DNA of 14,202 bases, taken from Candidatus Omnitrophota bacterium (GTDB lineage Bacteria; Omnitrophota; Gorgyraeia; 2-02-FULL-51-18). Both the position numbers and the translations under genes were made by a program. The stretch lies in contig JAHFFM010000033.1 in NCBI GenBank assembly GCA_023247935.1, positions 1 to 14,202 on the forward strand, read 5' to 3'. Numbering within the stretch: position 1 is the stretch's first letter; every line of letters starts with the position of its first letter. A model generated the notes under the pieces. That model was not told the DNA's origin. It made no database searches and saw nothing but the letters and a program-made list of their open reading frames with translations. Positions 1 through 7,074 of the stretch are shown piece after piece.

Positions 1-2
1 TT

Positions 3-470
3 CAGCCATCTTTTTTGGGAAGGGCAAAAGGGATTTATTTTATGAAAGAAACTTTAGGGGATGATGCTCACCCGGGCCCGTTATTCAATTATCAAAAGGC
101 TGTGGATTATATCCAGAAAGCGGTTCCTGAAAATGAGCCTATATTTGTAGCCAGCGCTAGGGATGACCGCATTTGCTCTGCGGACCCGCTTTTTTATTTT
201 TTATCGGATAGGCCGCCGGCAACAAAATATTATGAATTTTATAGAGGTCATGCCACACAGGATGAGATTCAAAAAAGTGTTGTCGAAGACCTAGAAAAAA
301 ATAAGGTTCATTATATTCTTAAACGGCAAACGCTGGATCAGGTGTGTTCCGAGCCAAATTTGAGCAGTAAGACAGATGGTTCCAAGCGGTTAGATCAATA
401 TATTCAGGCTTATTACGAACCCGTCAAAGAGTTTGGCCAAGAGCAAATCCTCAAAAGAAAAAGTTTCTAG
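3..470 (+). CDS. C-terminal fragment of a GT-C-type membrane glycosyltransferase (5' end outside window)
   Basis: The reading frame is open to the left edge, so the gene starts outside the window; a TTG at 15 is only an internal codon. About 155 residues remain. They look like the soluble periplasmic tail of PMT/ArnT-like membrane glycosyltransferases: a helix 'VDYIQKAVPENEPIFV', then 'DPLFYFLSDRPPATKYYEF' and a C-terminal 'LDQYIQAYYEPVKEFGQ' resembling the ending 'L..YI...YEPV..FG' common in that group. Such enzymes move sugars from a polyprenyl carrier at the outer face of the inner membrane. No membrane segment is visible because the N-terminal part is missing. The next gene follows after 88 bases with no clear terminator. 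The family is inferred from the tail alone, so the substrate cannot be given. Confidence 0.6.
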   Translation, partial: QPSFLGRAKGIYFMKETLGDDAHPGPLFNYQKAVDYIQKAVPENEPIFVASARDDRICSADPLFYFLSDRPPATKYYEFYRGHATQDEIQKSVVEDLEKNKVHYILKRQTLDQVCSEPNLSSKTDGSKRLDQYIQAYYEPVKEFGQEQILKRKSF

Positions 471-558
471 TTCGCTACCATTGATTTAGCTCAAGTCATC
501 TGCTAGGCTAATGCTAGGAGATACTTCCAAGGTAAATTTATAACTCTTTTAAATTGAA

Positions 559-1539
559 ATGGTTACAAAAAAAATAAATTCATTCGAGGCCTCCATTAAA
601 GAGGCTGTAAGTGCTTTAGAACGGGCCAACAAAATCCTGGTCGTATCGCATATGAATCCGGACGGCGACACGTTGGGCTGTATGCTGGGTTTGGGGTTGT
701 CGCTAATCCAAAAAGGAAAGCATGTGTTTTTGGCGTGTCAGGACGCAGTTCCGACGCGTTTTCAATTTCTCCCGGGCAGTGAGCTGGTGCAATCTCATTG
801 TCAGGAGAAAGTTGACGCGGCGGTTGCCGTGGATTGCGGCGGTATTAAACAGTTGGGCGGCCTCAAAGACGCTTTTTTGAAAGCTAAAACTTCCATCCAA
901 GTGGACCATCATGATTTTGGGGACGCTTTTGGGAAAATTCAAGTGGTGGATCCGGAAGCTTCGGCGGTAGGTGAAATCGTTTATCGTTTGATCGAAGTGA
1001 TGAAAGTAGAAATCACGCCGGCTATTGCCACTTGTTTGCTTACCTCGATTATTGTGGACACGGGCGCGTTTCGTTTTTCCAATATCCGGCAAAAGACGTT
1101 CGAAATTTGCGCCAAACTTTCTAAAATGGGCGTGGACCTGCATCAATTAATCGAAGAATCTTATTGGATCAAAAGCCGTTCAATGGCGCTTCTTTCAAGT
1201 CATGCGATGCAAAAAGCCAAGTTTTCACGAAACGGCGCCATTGCCTGGACCACGGTGACCCAATCCACGATGAGGCGGTATCGAGCCGGTCTTTCGGACG
1301 CGGATTCCGTAGCAGATGATTTGAGATGCATTGAAGGCGTGAAAATCGCGGCACTTTTTCGCGAAACCGAGCGTGGAAATTACCGCGTCAGCCTCCGTTC
1401 CAAAAAAGGAATTCATGTGGCTTTAGTGGCGCAGCATTTTGGCGGAGGCGGCCATCATAATTCAGCCGGATGCAGTATTCCTAAAGAAGGTTCGGCTAAA
1501 AATAAGCTTCTCAAAGCTCTTGAGGAGCTCGTGGAGTAG
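559..1539 (+). CDS. nrnA: DHH-family phosphoesterase, NrnA-like (oligoribonuclease / pAp phosphatase)
   Basis: 326 residues, the usual length for NrnA. The DHH domain carries 'HMNPDGDTLG' (H31, D35, D37), a second-motif Asp in 'VDCGG' (D92), the family signature 'VDHHDFG' (D116-H117-H118) and 'IIVDTGAFRFSN' (D167), so all metal-binding motifs are present. The C-terminal DHHA1 substrate domain ends with the glycine-rich 'FGGGGHHNSAGC' (about 294-305). Family members use Mn2+ to degrade short oligoribonucleotides from the end and to dephosphorylate 3'-phosphoadenosine 5'-phosphate, in the cytosol. The ATG at 559 has no evident Shine-Dalgarno sequence, but it places the first DHH motif at a normal distance. 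The stop is 12 bases before apgM. A related single-strand exonuclease or c-di-AMP/pGpG hydrolase role cannot be excluded from sequence. Confidence 0.9.
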   Translation: MVTKKINSFEASIKEAVSALERANKILVVSHMNPDGDTLGCMLGLGLSLIQKGKHVFLACQDAVPTRFQFLPGSELVQSHCQEKVDAAVAVDCGGIKQLGGLKDAFLKAKTSIQVDHHDFGDAFGKIQVVDPEASAVGEIVYRLIEVMKVEITPAIATCLLTSIIVDTGAFRFSNIRQKTFEICAKLSKMGVDLHQLIEESYWIKSRSMALLSSHAMQKAKFSRNGAIAWTTVTQSTMRRYRAGLSDADSVADDLRCIEGVKIAALFRETERGNYRVSLRSKKGIHVALVAQHFGGGGHHNSAGCSIPKEGSAKNKLLKALEELVE

Positions 1540-1551
1540 TTCCGGTATTTC

Positions 1552-2769
1552 ATGAAATACATTCTTATCATTCCTGATGGGATGGGTGACGTGCCCGTAA
1601 AAAGCCTTGGCGGCAAAACGCCCTTGGAAGCCGCTCACACTCCAAATATGGATTACTTCGCGGCGCACGGCGTTGTCGGACTCACGCAAAATATTCCCAA
1701 AGGTTTTATTCCTGGGACGGACATCGGCAGTATGAGCGTTTTTGGGTATGACCCGGCCAAATATTTTACGGGAAGAGGGCCGCTTGAGGCGGCGGTTCAT
1801 GGCATCAGGCTGGGGCCAGGTGATTTGGCGTTTCGTTGTAATTTAGTGACGCTCGAAAAAGATAAGCTGAAAGATTTTAGCGCGGACCATGTGTCTCTAA
1901 AAGAGGCCAGGAGTCTTATCAGCGCTTTTGACCGGTTGGTTCAAAAAAAGTTTAAGGGAAAGGTCCGGTTTTATCCGGGCAAGGGAACGGGTTACAGGCA
2001 TTTAGCTATTTTTGCGAATGCCGGGTCCGCTTTGTCTAAAGTGAAATGCACGCCTCCTCATGACATCATGGGAAAGCCCTTTGAAAAATATTTACCAAAA
2101 GACAAAGACGCTTTATTTTTAAATGAATTAATGGTTTTGTCGCGGGATTTTTTAAGCCGTCACCTGTTGAATCAAAAAAGAATCGAAAAGGGGAAGGGTC
2201 CGGCAAATAGTATTTGGTTGTGGGGGCAGGGTTTTCCTCCGGATTTTCCGACTTATGGAAAGCGATTTGGTCTTCGCGGCGGCGTGATTACGGCCGTGGA
2301 TCTTTTGAAGGGAATTGCCATTCACGCGGGGCTTCGTGTGATTCGCGTCCCGGGCGTGACGGGCTATTTTGACACCAATTATGTCGGAAAAGCGCTTTAC
2401 GCCGTTAATTTTTTGAAGAAAAATGATTTTGTGGTGATTCATGTGGAAGCCACGGATGAGGCTGGGCATATTGGCGATGCGCAGCTAAAGATTAAAGCAA
2501 TTGAGGACGTGGATAAGCTGGTTTTGGGAACTTTACGCGAACGTATGAATGGATTGGGCGATTATAAAGTGTTGCTTTTGCCGGATCATTTCACCTGCGT
2601 TGCCACCCGCACTCATTCCAGCGACCCTGTTCCTTTCCTGGCTTATTCCAGCGCAAACAAGAAAACGGGTCCGGAGAAATTTTCTGAAAAATCCGCTAAG
2701 AAGTCCAGGTTAATGGTCAAAGAGGGACACCGTTTGATGGAGCTTTTTGTGGGAGGCAGTCTTGCTTAA
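1552..2769 (+). CDS. apgM: 2,3-bisphosphoglycerate-independent phosphoglycerate mutase, archaeal type (ApgM)
   Basis: 405 residues, matching the archaeal-type aPGAM length and distinct from the ~510-residue bacterial GpmI. The alkaline-phosphatase-superfamily metal site starts with 'IIPDGMGD' (D9). The phosphorylated nucleophile is probably S62 in 'GTDIGSMSVFGYDP'. Later metal motifs are 'VIHVEATDEAGHIGD' (about 297-311) and 'LLPDHFT....RTHSSDPVPF' (about 345-366). The enzyme interconverts 3- and 2-phosphoglycerate in glycolysis/gluconeogenesis without a bisphosphoglycerate cofactor. In some bacteria this family is annotated as a phosphonopyruvate-decarboxylase-like or homoserine-kinase-like protein, but the motifs favour mutase. 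The start lies 12 bases after the previous stop with only a weak, distant GGAG. The 3' end overlaps the next gene by 8 bases and contains that gene's Shine-Dalgarno, suggesting coupled translation. Confidence 0.92.
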   Translation: MKYILIIPDGMGDVPVKSLGGKTPLEAAHTPNMDYFAAHGVVGLTQNIPKGFIPGTDIGSMSVFGYDPAKYFTGRGPLEAAVHGIRLGPGDLAFRCNLVTLEKDKLKDFSADHVSLKEARSLISAFDRLVQKKFKGKVRFYPGKGTGYRHLAIFANAGSALSKVKCTPPHDIMGKPFEKYLPKDKDALFLNELMVLSRDFLSRHLLNQKRIEKGKGPANSIWLWGQGFPPDFPTYGKRFGLRGGVITAVDLLKGIAIHAGLRVIRVPGVTGYFDTNYVGKALYAVNFLKKNDFVVIHVEATDEAGHIGDAQLKIKAIEDVDKLVLGTLRERMNGLGDYKVLLLPDHFTCVATRTHSSDPVPFLAYSSANKKTGPEKFSEKSAKKSRLMVKEGHRLMELFVGGSLA

Positions 2770-3913
2770 GACGGATGTGTTGATTGTGGGTGCCGGAGTA
2801 GCCGGACTTTCCACCGCTTATTTTTTGGGTGCGGCGGGGGGCTGCTCTGTTATGGTCATCGAACAAGAGAAGAAATTAGGAGGTCACGCCTCGGGACGGA
2901 ATGCGGGGATGTTGAGACAGGCTTTATCCGACCCTGTATTGGTGACGCTTGCCAAAAGAAGCCGTAAATATTTTGATTCCCTCGAAAAAAAAGGTTGGGA
3001 AAATACGAGACTGGTGCAAAACGGCTCTCTTCTTTTATCCAATGCGGCTGACAAAGGAAAGTTAAAGGAAATTGCCGAAGCGCTTAAAAAAAATAAAATC
3101 AAAAGTATTATCATGACCAAAGAGGAAGCCGAAAAAAAAGTTCCTCTTCTTAAAGACGGACATTTTTCAGAAGCGCTTTTTTGTTCTTCGGACGCAATGC
3201 TGGATTTAGAGCCCTTTTTGAAAGGTTTTCTGAAAAATTTAAAGAAAATGAATATCCCGGTTTACCGCGGAATGGTATTGAAAAGGATCAAAACAGAAAA
3301 AGATGGTTTTCGGGTGGAAGCGGGAAATAAAATTTTCTTCACTCAAAGAATCGTGAACGCCGCCGGAGCCTGGGCGCCTTGGGTTGCCGAAAAGGCGGGT
3401 GCTTTGCCAATTCCTCTCAAATCCTATCGCCGCCATTTATTTCTTTCCCGTCCCCCGTCCCTCGTCTATCGTCCCTCGTCTATCGTCCCTCGTCCTTCGT
3501 CCGCTAACTGGCCTTTCGTCTGGGATATTTCCCATAATTTTTATTTTAGACCTGTCAATAAAGACTTGTTGCTTAGCCCTTGCGACAAAACGTTTGAAAA
3601 AAATGGAAATCGGCTTGAAAAAGTAAATCCGGCGATGAAAAAAATTTTAAGCCAAAAATTGGCGGGTTTTTCAACGCCAGCCGGGAAAGTCCGCTTTGGA
3701 AAGGCCAAATCAGGCTTGAGAAGCATGGTTCCGGACGGTCGTTTTGTGATTGGAGAAGACCCGAAGCGGGAAGGTTTTTTTTGGGTTACGGGATTGGGCG
3801 GGCACGGCGTCACGACATGTTTCGCGGTGGGGGAATTGGCCGCGAATTTGATTTTAAAGCGAGAAGTGGATTCGCAGCTTGCGAAGGCTTTATCGCCAAG
3901 GAGATTTTTATGA
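2762..3913 (+). CDS. FAD-dependent oxidoreductase, DAO/glycine-oxidase-like
   Basis: 383 residues from the chosen TTG. The N-terminus is a Rossmann FAD-binding strand-turn-helix 'DVLIVGAGVAGLSTAYFL' (GxGxxG at 10-15), an acidic strand end 'VIEQE', then 'GGHASGRNAGMLRQ' (about 40-53), typical of the D-amino-acid-oxidase superfamily. The FAD-binding C-terminus is 'FFWVTGLGGHGVTTCFAVGELAANLI'. Family members oxidise amines, amino acids or 2-hydroxy acids; the substrate is not predictable here. I chose TTG 2762 because GGGAGG (2751-2756) sits five bases upstream and the next residues lead straight into the Rossmann strand; the longer TTG at 2747 has no such site. The gene overlaps apgM by 8 bases and the next gene by ATGA. 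Oddity: residues about 230-248 are encoded by a heptamer tandem array, a probable loop insertion. Confidence 0.85.
   Translation: MLKTDVLIVGAGVAGLSTAYFLGAAGGCSVMVIEQEKKLGGHASGRNAGMLRQALSDPVLVTLAKRSRKYFDSLEKKGWENTRLVQNGSLLLSNAADKGKLKEIAEALKKNKIKSIIMTKEEAEKKVPLLKDGHFSEALFCSSDAMLDLEPFLKGFLKNLKKMNIPVYRGMVLKRIKTEKDGFRVEAGNKIFFTQRIVNAAGAWAPWVAEKAGALPIPLKSYRRHLFLSRPPSLVYRPSSIVPRPSSANWPFVWDISHNFYFRPVNKDLLLSPCDKTFEKNGNRLEKVNPAMKKILSQKLAGFSTPAGKVRFGKAKSGLRSMVPDGRFVIGEDPKREGFFWVTGLGGHGVTTCFAVGELAANLILKREVDSQLAKALSPRRFL
3449..3504 (+). repeat. Heptanucleotide tandem array (8 units) inside the FAD oxidoreductase gene
   Basis: Eight back-to-back 7-base units all starting CGTC: CGTCCCC, CGTCCCT, CGTCTAT, CGTCCCT, CGTCTAT, CGTCCCT, CGTCCTT, CGTCCGC. 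CGTCTAT and CGTCCCT alternate in the middle. The array is translated as a Pro/Ser/Arg-rich stretch ('RPPSLVYRPSSIVPRPSS'). It sits between the conserved 'YRRHLFLS' and 'WDISHNFYFRP' strands, where relatives would be expected to have a short loop. Heptamer arrays of this kind resemble the short tandemly repeated repetitive (STRR) sequences described in cyanobacteria; that comparison is by type, not by sequence. Confidence 0.9.
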
Positions 3914-4713
3914 GATTGCCAAAAGTTGATTATCACATGCATACTCCGCTTTGCGGGCATGCGGTGGGGGAGCCTCATGAGTATGTTGAGCAGGCGATGC
4001 GCGCGGGGCTTTCCGAGATAGGGTTTTCTGATCACGCGCCTTTGGTTTCGCATGAAGACGCGCGTTATACCATGAACAAGAGCCAATTGCCGCTTTACCA
4101 TCAAATGATCGAAGGGATTCAGAAAAAATATTCGAATTTCACGATCAAATTAGGTCTGGAGGCGGATTATATTCCGGGATTTGAAAAGGAAATCAAGAAA
4201 ATTTTGGACGCTTATCCGTATGATTTTGTGATTGGTTCCGTGCATTTTATTGACCGGTGGGCGTTTGACGACCCGGATGAAAAAATTAAATGGCGAGACA
4301 AAGACATCAACACGGTTTATCGCGATTATTATGAGCTTTTGAGAAAATCTGCCGCCTCCCGGCTGTTTGACATTATCGGCCACGCGGACTTGGTTAAAAA
4401 ATTTGGTCATCGTTCATCGGAAGATTTGACTCATGAAATCGAAAATACGGGAAAGGTTTTTAAGGATTCGGATGTGACGCTTGAAATCAATACCTCGGGA
4501 TTACGCAAGCCCGTCGCTGAAATTTATCCCGCTTTAAGCGTTTTAAAAATATACTGTAAGAGAGGCGTTCCAATCACCTTTTCCTCAGATTCGCATGACC
4601 CGCGCGATGTGGGAAGAGATTATGATAAGGCCAGGACGCTCGCGCTTGAGGCGGGGTACAAAGAGTATCGCGTTTTTAAGAAAAGAAAAGTGGAAAGGGT
4701 GGAGGGCTTATGA
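3910..4713 (+). CDS. hisJ: PHP-family histidinol phosphatase (HisJ-like)
   Basis: 267 residues, the usual length of HisJ-type PHP phosphatases. The full metal set is visible: 'DYHMHTPLCGH' (H9, H11, H17), 'GFSDHAPL' (H42), 'LGLEADYIPG' (E84), 'IGSVHFID' (H112), 'DIIGHADLVKKFG' (H158) and 'SSDSHDPRDVG' (D227, H229). The known reaction is histidinol phosphate to histidinol in histidine biosynthesis; some homologues act on other phosphoesters, and no other his gene is in the window. The start at 3910 is fixed by AAGGAG at 3898-3903, six bases upstream, and by an ATGA overlap with the previous stop; the frame is open further upstream but that part only shadows the oxidoreductase. The stop again overlaps the next start by ATGA. 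Confidence 0.85.
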   Translation: MRLPKVDYHMHTPLCGHAVGEPHEYVEQAMRAGLSEIGFSDHAPLVSHEDARYTMNKSQLPLYHQMIEGIQKKYSNFTIKLGLEADYIPGFEKEIKKILDAYPYDFVIGSVHFIDRWAFDDPDEKIKWRDKDINTVYRDYYELLRKSAASRLFDIIGHADLVKKFGHRSSEDLTHEIENTGKVFKDSDVTLEINTSGLRKPVAEIYPALSVLKIYCKRGVPITFSSDSHDPRDVGRDYDKARTLALEAGYKEYRVFKKRKVERVEGL

Positions 4714-5117
4714 AGCCGTGCATCCAGGCGCTGGGGATAGACCATGTGGCGCTTAGCGTCATAGATCTGGAGCGCTCGCTGAGGTTTTACACCGAAGTTT
4801 TAGGGCTTAAAATTTCAGAGCGGGAGCATCAAAAGCCGGGCATAGAATATTTTTTGGATTGCGGAGCTTCGCTGGTGGGTTTGATTCAGGGGAACAAAGA
4901 GGGAAATCATCATTTTTTGCAGGATGAGGGCTTGGGCGGCAATCATTTTTCATTTCGCGTGCCCACCCAGGAATTTGACGCTTGCGTCGAAGCTTTAAAA
5001 AAACAAGGGGTTACGATTACGTATCAAAAAAAACGTGATCGGTCCTGGTCGCTTTATTTTTTGGATCCGGACGGAAATAAATTGGAAATTACTTCATGGC
5101 CTTTAGAGGATAAATAA
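4710..5117 (+). CDS. VOC-family (glyoxalase/bleomycin-resistance fold) protein
   Basis: 135 residues, a single VOC unit of two beta-alpha-beta-beta-beta modules. Module one begins 'GIDHVALSVIDLERSLRFYTEVLGLKI' with metal-type H12; module two has 'GNHFSFRVPTQEFDACVEALKKQG' (H79) and ends 'YFLDPDGNKLEITSW' (E126). The usual first-module glutamate ('..lEL..') appears as glycine in 'SLVGLIQ' (about G57), so the classical H-E-H-E metal site is incomplete. Members isomerise or cleave vicinal-oxygen compounds (lactoylglutathione lyase, methylmalonyl-CoA epimerase, dioxygenases); the substrate is not assignable. The start is set by GGAGG at 4701-4705 and an ATGA overlap with the phosphatase gene. Confidence 0.8.
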   Translation: MKPCIQALGIDHVALSVIDLERSLRFYTEVLGLKISEREHQKPGIEYFLDCGASLVGLIQGNKEGNHHFLQDEGLGGNHFSFRVPTQEFDACVEALKKQGVTITYQKKRDRSWSLYFLDPDGNKLEITSWPLEDK

Positions 5118-5128
5118 CGGAGGAATTT

Positions 5129-5608
5129 ATGGCATTACCGCAGGAAGGGGCGAAGGCGCCCGAGTTTAAATTAAAATCGAACGAGGGGAAAGAAATCGCG
5201 CTGAAGGACTTTAAAGGCAAGAACCGCGTGGTGTTGTATTTTTATCCCAAAGATGACACGCCGGGTTGTACAGTGGAAGCCTGCGCGTTTCGAGACAACA
5301 TCAAAAAAATTCAAGCCAAAGACGCCATCGTTTTGGGCGTGAGTCCGGACGGAACCGGCTCGCATCAGAAATTTATCGAAAAATTCAAATTGCCGTTTGT
5401 TCTTTTGAGCGACGAAGATAAGAAAGTCTGCAATGATTACGGAGTTTGGGTTGAGAAAAGCATGTACGGAAGAAAATATATGAGTGTCGCGCGCAGCACT
5501 TTTATCATCGGCAAAGACGGGAAGCTCGAGAAGGTGTACGAAAAGGTAAAACCGGAAGGTCATGCTGAAGAGGTTTTGAAATACTTAACGGAAACGAATA
5601 ACAAATAG
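5129..5608 (+). CDS. bcp: Peroxiredoxin, BCP/PrxQ type (thioredoxin-dependent thiol peroxidase)
   Basis: 159 residues, typical for BCP. The thioredoxin-fold core has 'VVLYFYPKDDTPGCTVEACAFRD': the peroxidatic cysteine is C47 in the TPGC motif, and C52 five residues later is the likely resolving cysteine (C-x4-C subtype). 'VLGVSPDG', 'LPFVLLSDEDKKVCNDYGVW' and 'ARSTFIIGKDGKLEKVYEKVKPEGHAEEVL' complete the family pattern. It reduces H2O2 and organic hydroperoxides in the cytosol using thioredoxin. GGAGG at 5119-5123, five bases before the ATG, is a strong ribosome-binding site. The preceding VOC stop is 11 bases away. The last codons lie inside a heptamer-periodic array that continues beyond the stop. 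Confidence 0.95.
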   Translation: MALPQEGAKAPEFKLKSNEGKEIALKDFKGKNRVVLYFYPKDDTPGCTVEACAFRDNIKKIQAKDAIVLGVSPDGTGSHQKFIEKFKLPFVLLSDEDKKVCNDYGVWVEKSMYGRKYMSVARSTFIIGKDGKLEKVYEKVKPEGHAEEVLKYLTETNNK

Positions 5609-5641
5609 TGAATAGCGAAGAGCGAACAGCGAAGAGTGGTG
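5593..5641 (+). repeat. Heptanucleotide-periodic array running across the bcp stop codon
   Basis: Seven consecutive 7-base units can be read: AACGAAT, AACAAAT, AGTGAAT, AGCGAAG, AGCGAAC, AGCGAAG, AGTGGTG. The central four are close copies; the outer ones are degenerate. The array supplies the last residues of bcp ('NETNNK' region) and its TAG stop, then extends into the intergenic space. It has the same period as the array in the FAD oxidoreductase but a different sequence. Confidence 0.7.
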
Positions 5642-5679
5642 GAGCCACGTTGTGGCCTCTATAAAAATCGCGAAGCGAT
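5642..5679. repeat. Two small hairpins between bcp and the ferredoxin gene
   Basis: Hairpin one spans 5642-5659: CCAC/GTGG around a GTT loop, extended by three further pairs with one bulged base. Hairpin two spans 5667-5679: ATCGC, loop GAA, GCGAT, a perfect five-base stem. No run of T follows either, so they are not classical intrinsic terminators. They directly follow the heptamer array and may belong to the same dispersed intergenic element. Confidence 0.5.
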
Positions 5680-5724
5680 ACCAGAACTTTACGCTCTTAG
5701 CTTTTCACTTTTAGTTTATTTAAG

Positions 5725-6060
5725 ATGCCAAAAATTAAATTTAAGAATGTCGATAAAACGTTTGAGGTGCAAAAGGGAACGTCAGTTCTTGAGGCCGCGC
5801 TGCAAAATAAAGTGCCGATATACCACACTTGCGGGGGCAATTGTTCTTGCAGCACTTGCCGAATCCGGGTGATTCAAGGCTCGGAAAGTTTGTCTTCGAT
5901 GGAAAAGTCAGAGATGGACGTGCTTGACGTTTTTGATTTGAAGCCGCCGCACCGGTTGGGCTGCCAGTCTTTGATTTTTGGGGAATACGTCGAAGTCGAG
6001 GTTCCGGAGCGTGACAAGGAACCCCGGCCCAATAAAACTCCGAATTTACCCGACAATTGA
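5725..6060 (+). CDS. [2Fe-2S] ferredoxin, adrenodoxin/ISC type
   Basis: 111 residues. A beta-grasp N-terminus ('MPKIKFKNVDKTFEVQKGTSVLEAAL') leads to the cluster loop 'CGGNCSCSTC'. C36, C42 and C45 form the C-x5-C-x2-C spacing of adrenodoxin/Fdx-type ferredoxins, and the fourth ligand is C80 in 'HRLGCQSL'. C40 is an additional cysteine inside the loop. It carries single electrons in the cytosol, for example to Fe-S assembly or oxygenase-type enzymes; the partner is unknown, and no isc gene is in the window. The ATG has only a weak purine run upstream. The C-terminal tail 'ERDKEPRPNKTPNLPDN' is charged and probably disordered. Its stop overlaps the TTG start of the next gene (TTGA). Confidence 0.88.
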   Translation: MPKIKFKNVDKTFEVQKGTSVLEAALQNKVPIYHTCGGNCSCSTCRIRVIQGSESLSSMEKSEMDVLDVFDLKPPHRLGCQSLIFGEYVEVEVPERDKEPRPNKTPNLPDN

Positions 6061-7070
6061 AAGCAGAGCTCGCCGCCCTCGCAGCTTCTGTGATGATCAA
6101 TGCGGCCGTTCTTCAATCCATTAACAATCCAGTAAAAAATCCGGGATTTGAGCATTTAACGGACGCTCAACAACAAAAAAGAATGGCGCTTCGAAGAAAT
6201 AATGAAATCCAGCTGGATTTTGTAGAATCCCCTTCACAAGCCGCGTCCCGCAAGCCACAACGTACGACAAAAATTTCAGATAAAGACTCGGTCGCTCAAG
6301 ACCAAACCCTGAATAAAGAAAATGCTTCTCCTGAGTCAGCGCCTTTGATTAAAAATCTGGGCCGTTCGGATCAATTGGAGCAGCATCAAATGATCCCGAT
6401 GAATCCTCCTTCGCCAGCATCTACATTTTCTGAAGAAAAGCCTCCGTCAACCCCTGAAAGCAAACAGGTTGAAGCCGAACCGCAAAAACCCCAGGAGCCA
6501 AAGCCTGAAGACGCAAAGCCGGTTGAGAAAAAAATAGGGGAAGAGCCAGCTGCGAATGAATTCACTGAACCAAAACCTTTAGAAGATTCAAAGCCTGCTC
6601 AAGAGGAGCGGAAACCCGTTCAAAGTCAGCAGAGTCCGCGCTCACCAGCCCTGACACCGCAGCCACCTGTCCCTCCGGCAATGGATCGCATCACCACCCA
6701 GCTCTCCTCGATGCCTAGATCTCCGGGCGCGCAGCTTTATGGCACCACGTCTTTTGAGGCTACAGGCTCAGGGATGGGGAAGTATATGAGAAGTTTGAAA
6801 GAAAAAATTTGGCTTCAATGGTTTCCTTATATTTCTTACCAATATCCCAAGGATTTTAAATCAGCGGACGCGCTTTTGGAGTTCAAAATAAGTAAAGAGG
6901 GTGATGTTTTGGATGTAAAAATTTTAGATAACAAAGGGAGTCCGCTTTTTGCCGTGTTTTGCGCGGAAGCGGTTCGCCGTGTGGTTAACTTTGGGGCCTT
7001 GCCGGAGGAGTATTTGGGTGTATCCGGCAAAAATGAGTTGGAAGTGAAGTTCGCGTTTCATTTCTGGTGA
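6057..7070 (+). CDS. TonB-like energy transducer (proline-rich linker, TonB C-terminal domain)
   Basis: 337 residues from TTG 6057, which overlaps the ferredoxin stop (TTGA). A short hydrophobic N-terminal stretch ('AELAALAASVMINAAVLQSI', residues 3-22) could be the inner-membrane anchor, though it is weak for a transmembrane helix. Residues about 110-215 are rich in Pro, Glu and Lys ('EPKPEDAKPVEKK', 'PQPPVPPAM'), as in the periplasm-spanning linker of TonB. The last ~85 residues ('SADALLEFKISKEGDVLDVKILDNKGS', then 'FCAEAVRRVVNFGALPEEY', then 'ELEVKFAFHFW') fit a TonB_C fold. Such proteins couple the proton-motive force to outer-membrane receptors, but no ExbB/ExbD or receptor gene is nearby. 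An envelope-spanning protein with another task is possible. Confidence 0.72.
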   Translation: MKAELAALAASVMINAAVLQSINNPVKNPGFEHLTDAQQQKRMALRRNNEIQLDFVESPSQAASRKPQRTTKISDKDSVAQDQTLNKENASPESAPLIKNLGRSDQLEQHQMIPMNPPSPASTFSEEKPPSTPESKQVEAEPQKPQEPKPEDAKPVEKKIGEEPAANEFTEPKPLEDSKPAQEERKPVQSQQSPRSPALTPQPPVPPAMDRITTQLSSMPRSPGAQLYGTTSFEATGSGMGKYMRSLKEKIWLQWFPYISYQYPKDFKSADALLEFKISKEGDVLDVKILDNKGSPLFAVFCAEAVRRVVNFGALPEEYLGVSGKNELEVKFAFHFW

Positions 7071-7074
7071 TTTT

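Noticed and set aside
471..558. Promoter or terminator upstream of nrnA
   Set aside because: There is a direct GCTAGG repeat and AT-rich sequence but no convincing hexamer pair or hairpin.
703..1146. Minus-strand open frame opposite nrnA, and similar minus-strand frames opposite the oxidoreductase/phosphatase junction and dnaE
   Set aside because: They lie wholly opposite strongly recognised genes, show no family motifs or start signals, and look like codon-bias shadows.
3449..3504. CRISPR array
   Set aside because: Units are 7 bases with no spacers, and no cas gene is present.
3384..3626. 80-residue + frame through the heptamer array
   Set aside because: It is an alternative frame of the FAD oxidoreductase; its Pro/Ser pattern comes from the repeat itself.
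3781..3909. N-terminal extension of the PHP phosphatase frame
   Set aside because: It overlaps the conserved C-terminus of the oxidoreductase, and ATG 3910 has a strong Shine-Dalgarno and an ATGA junction.
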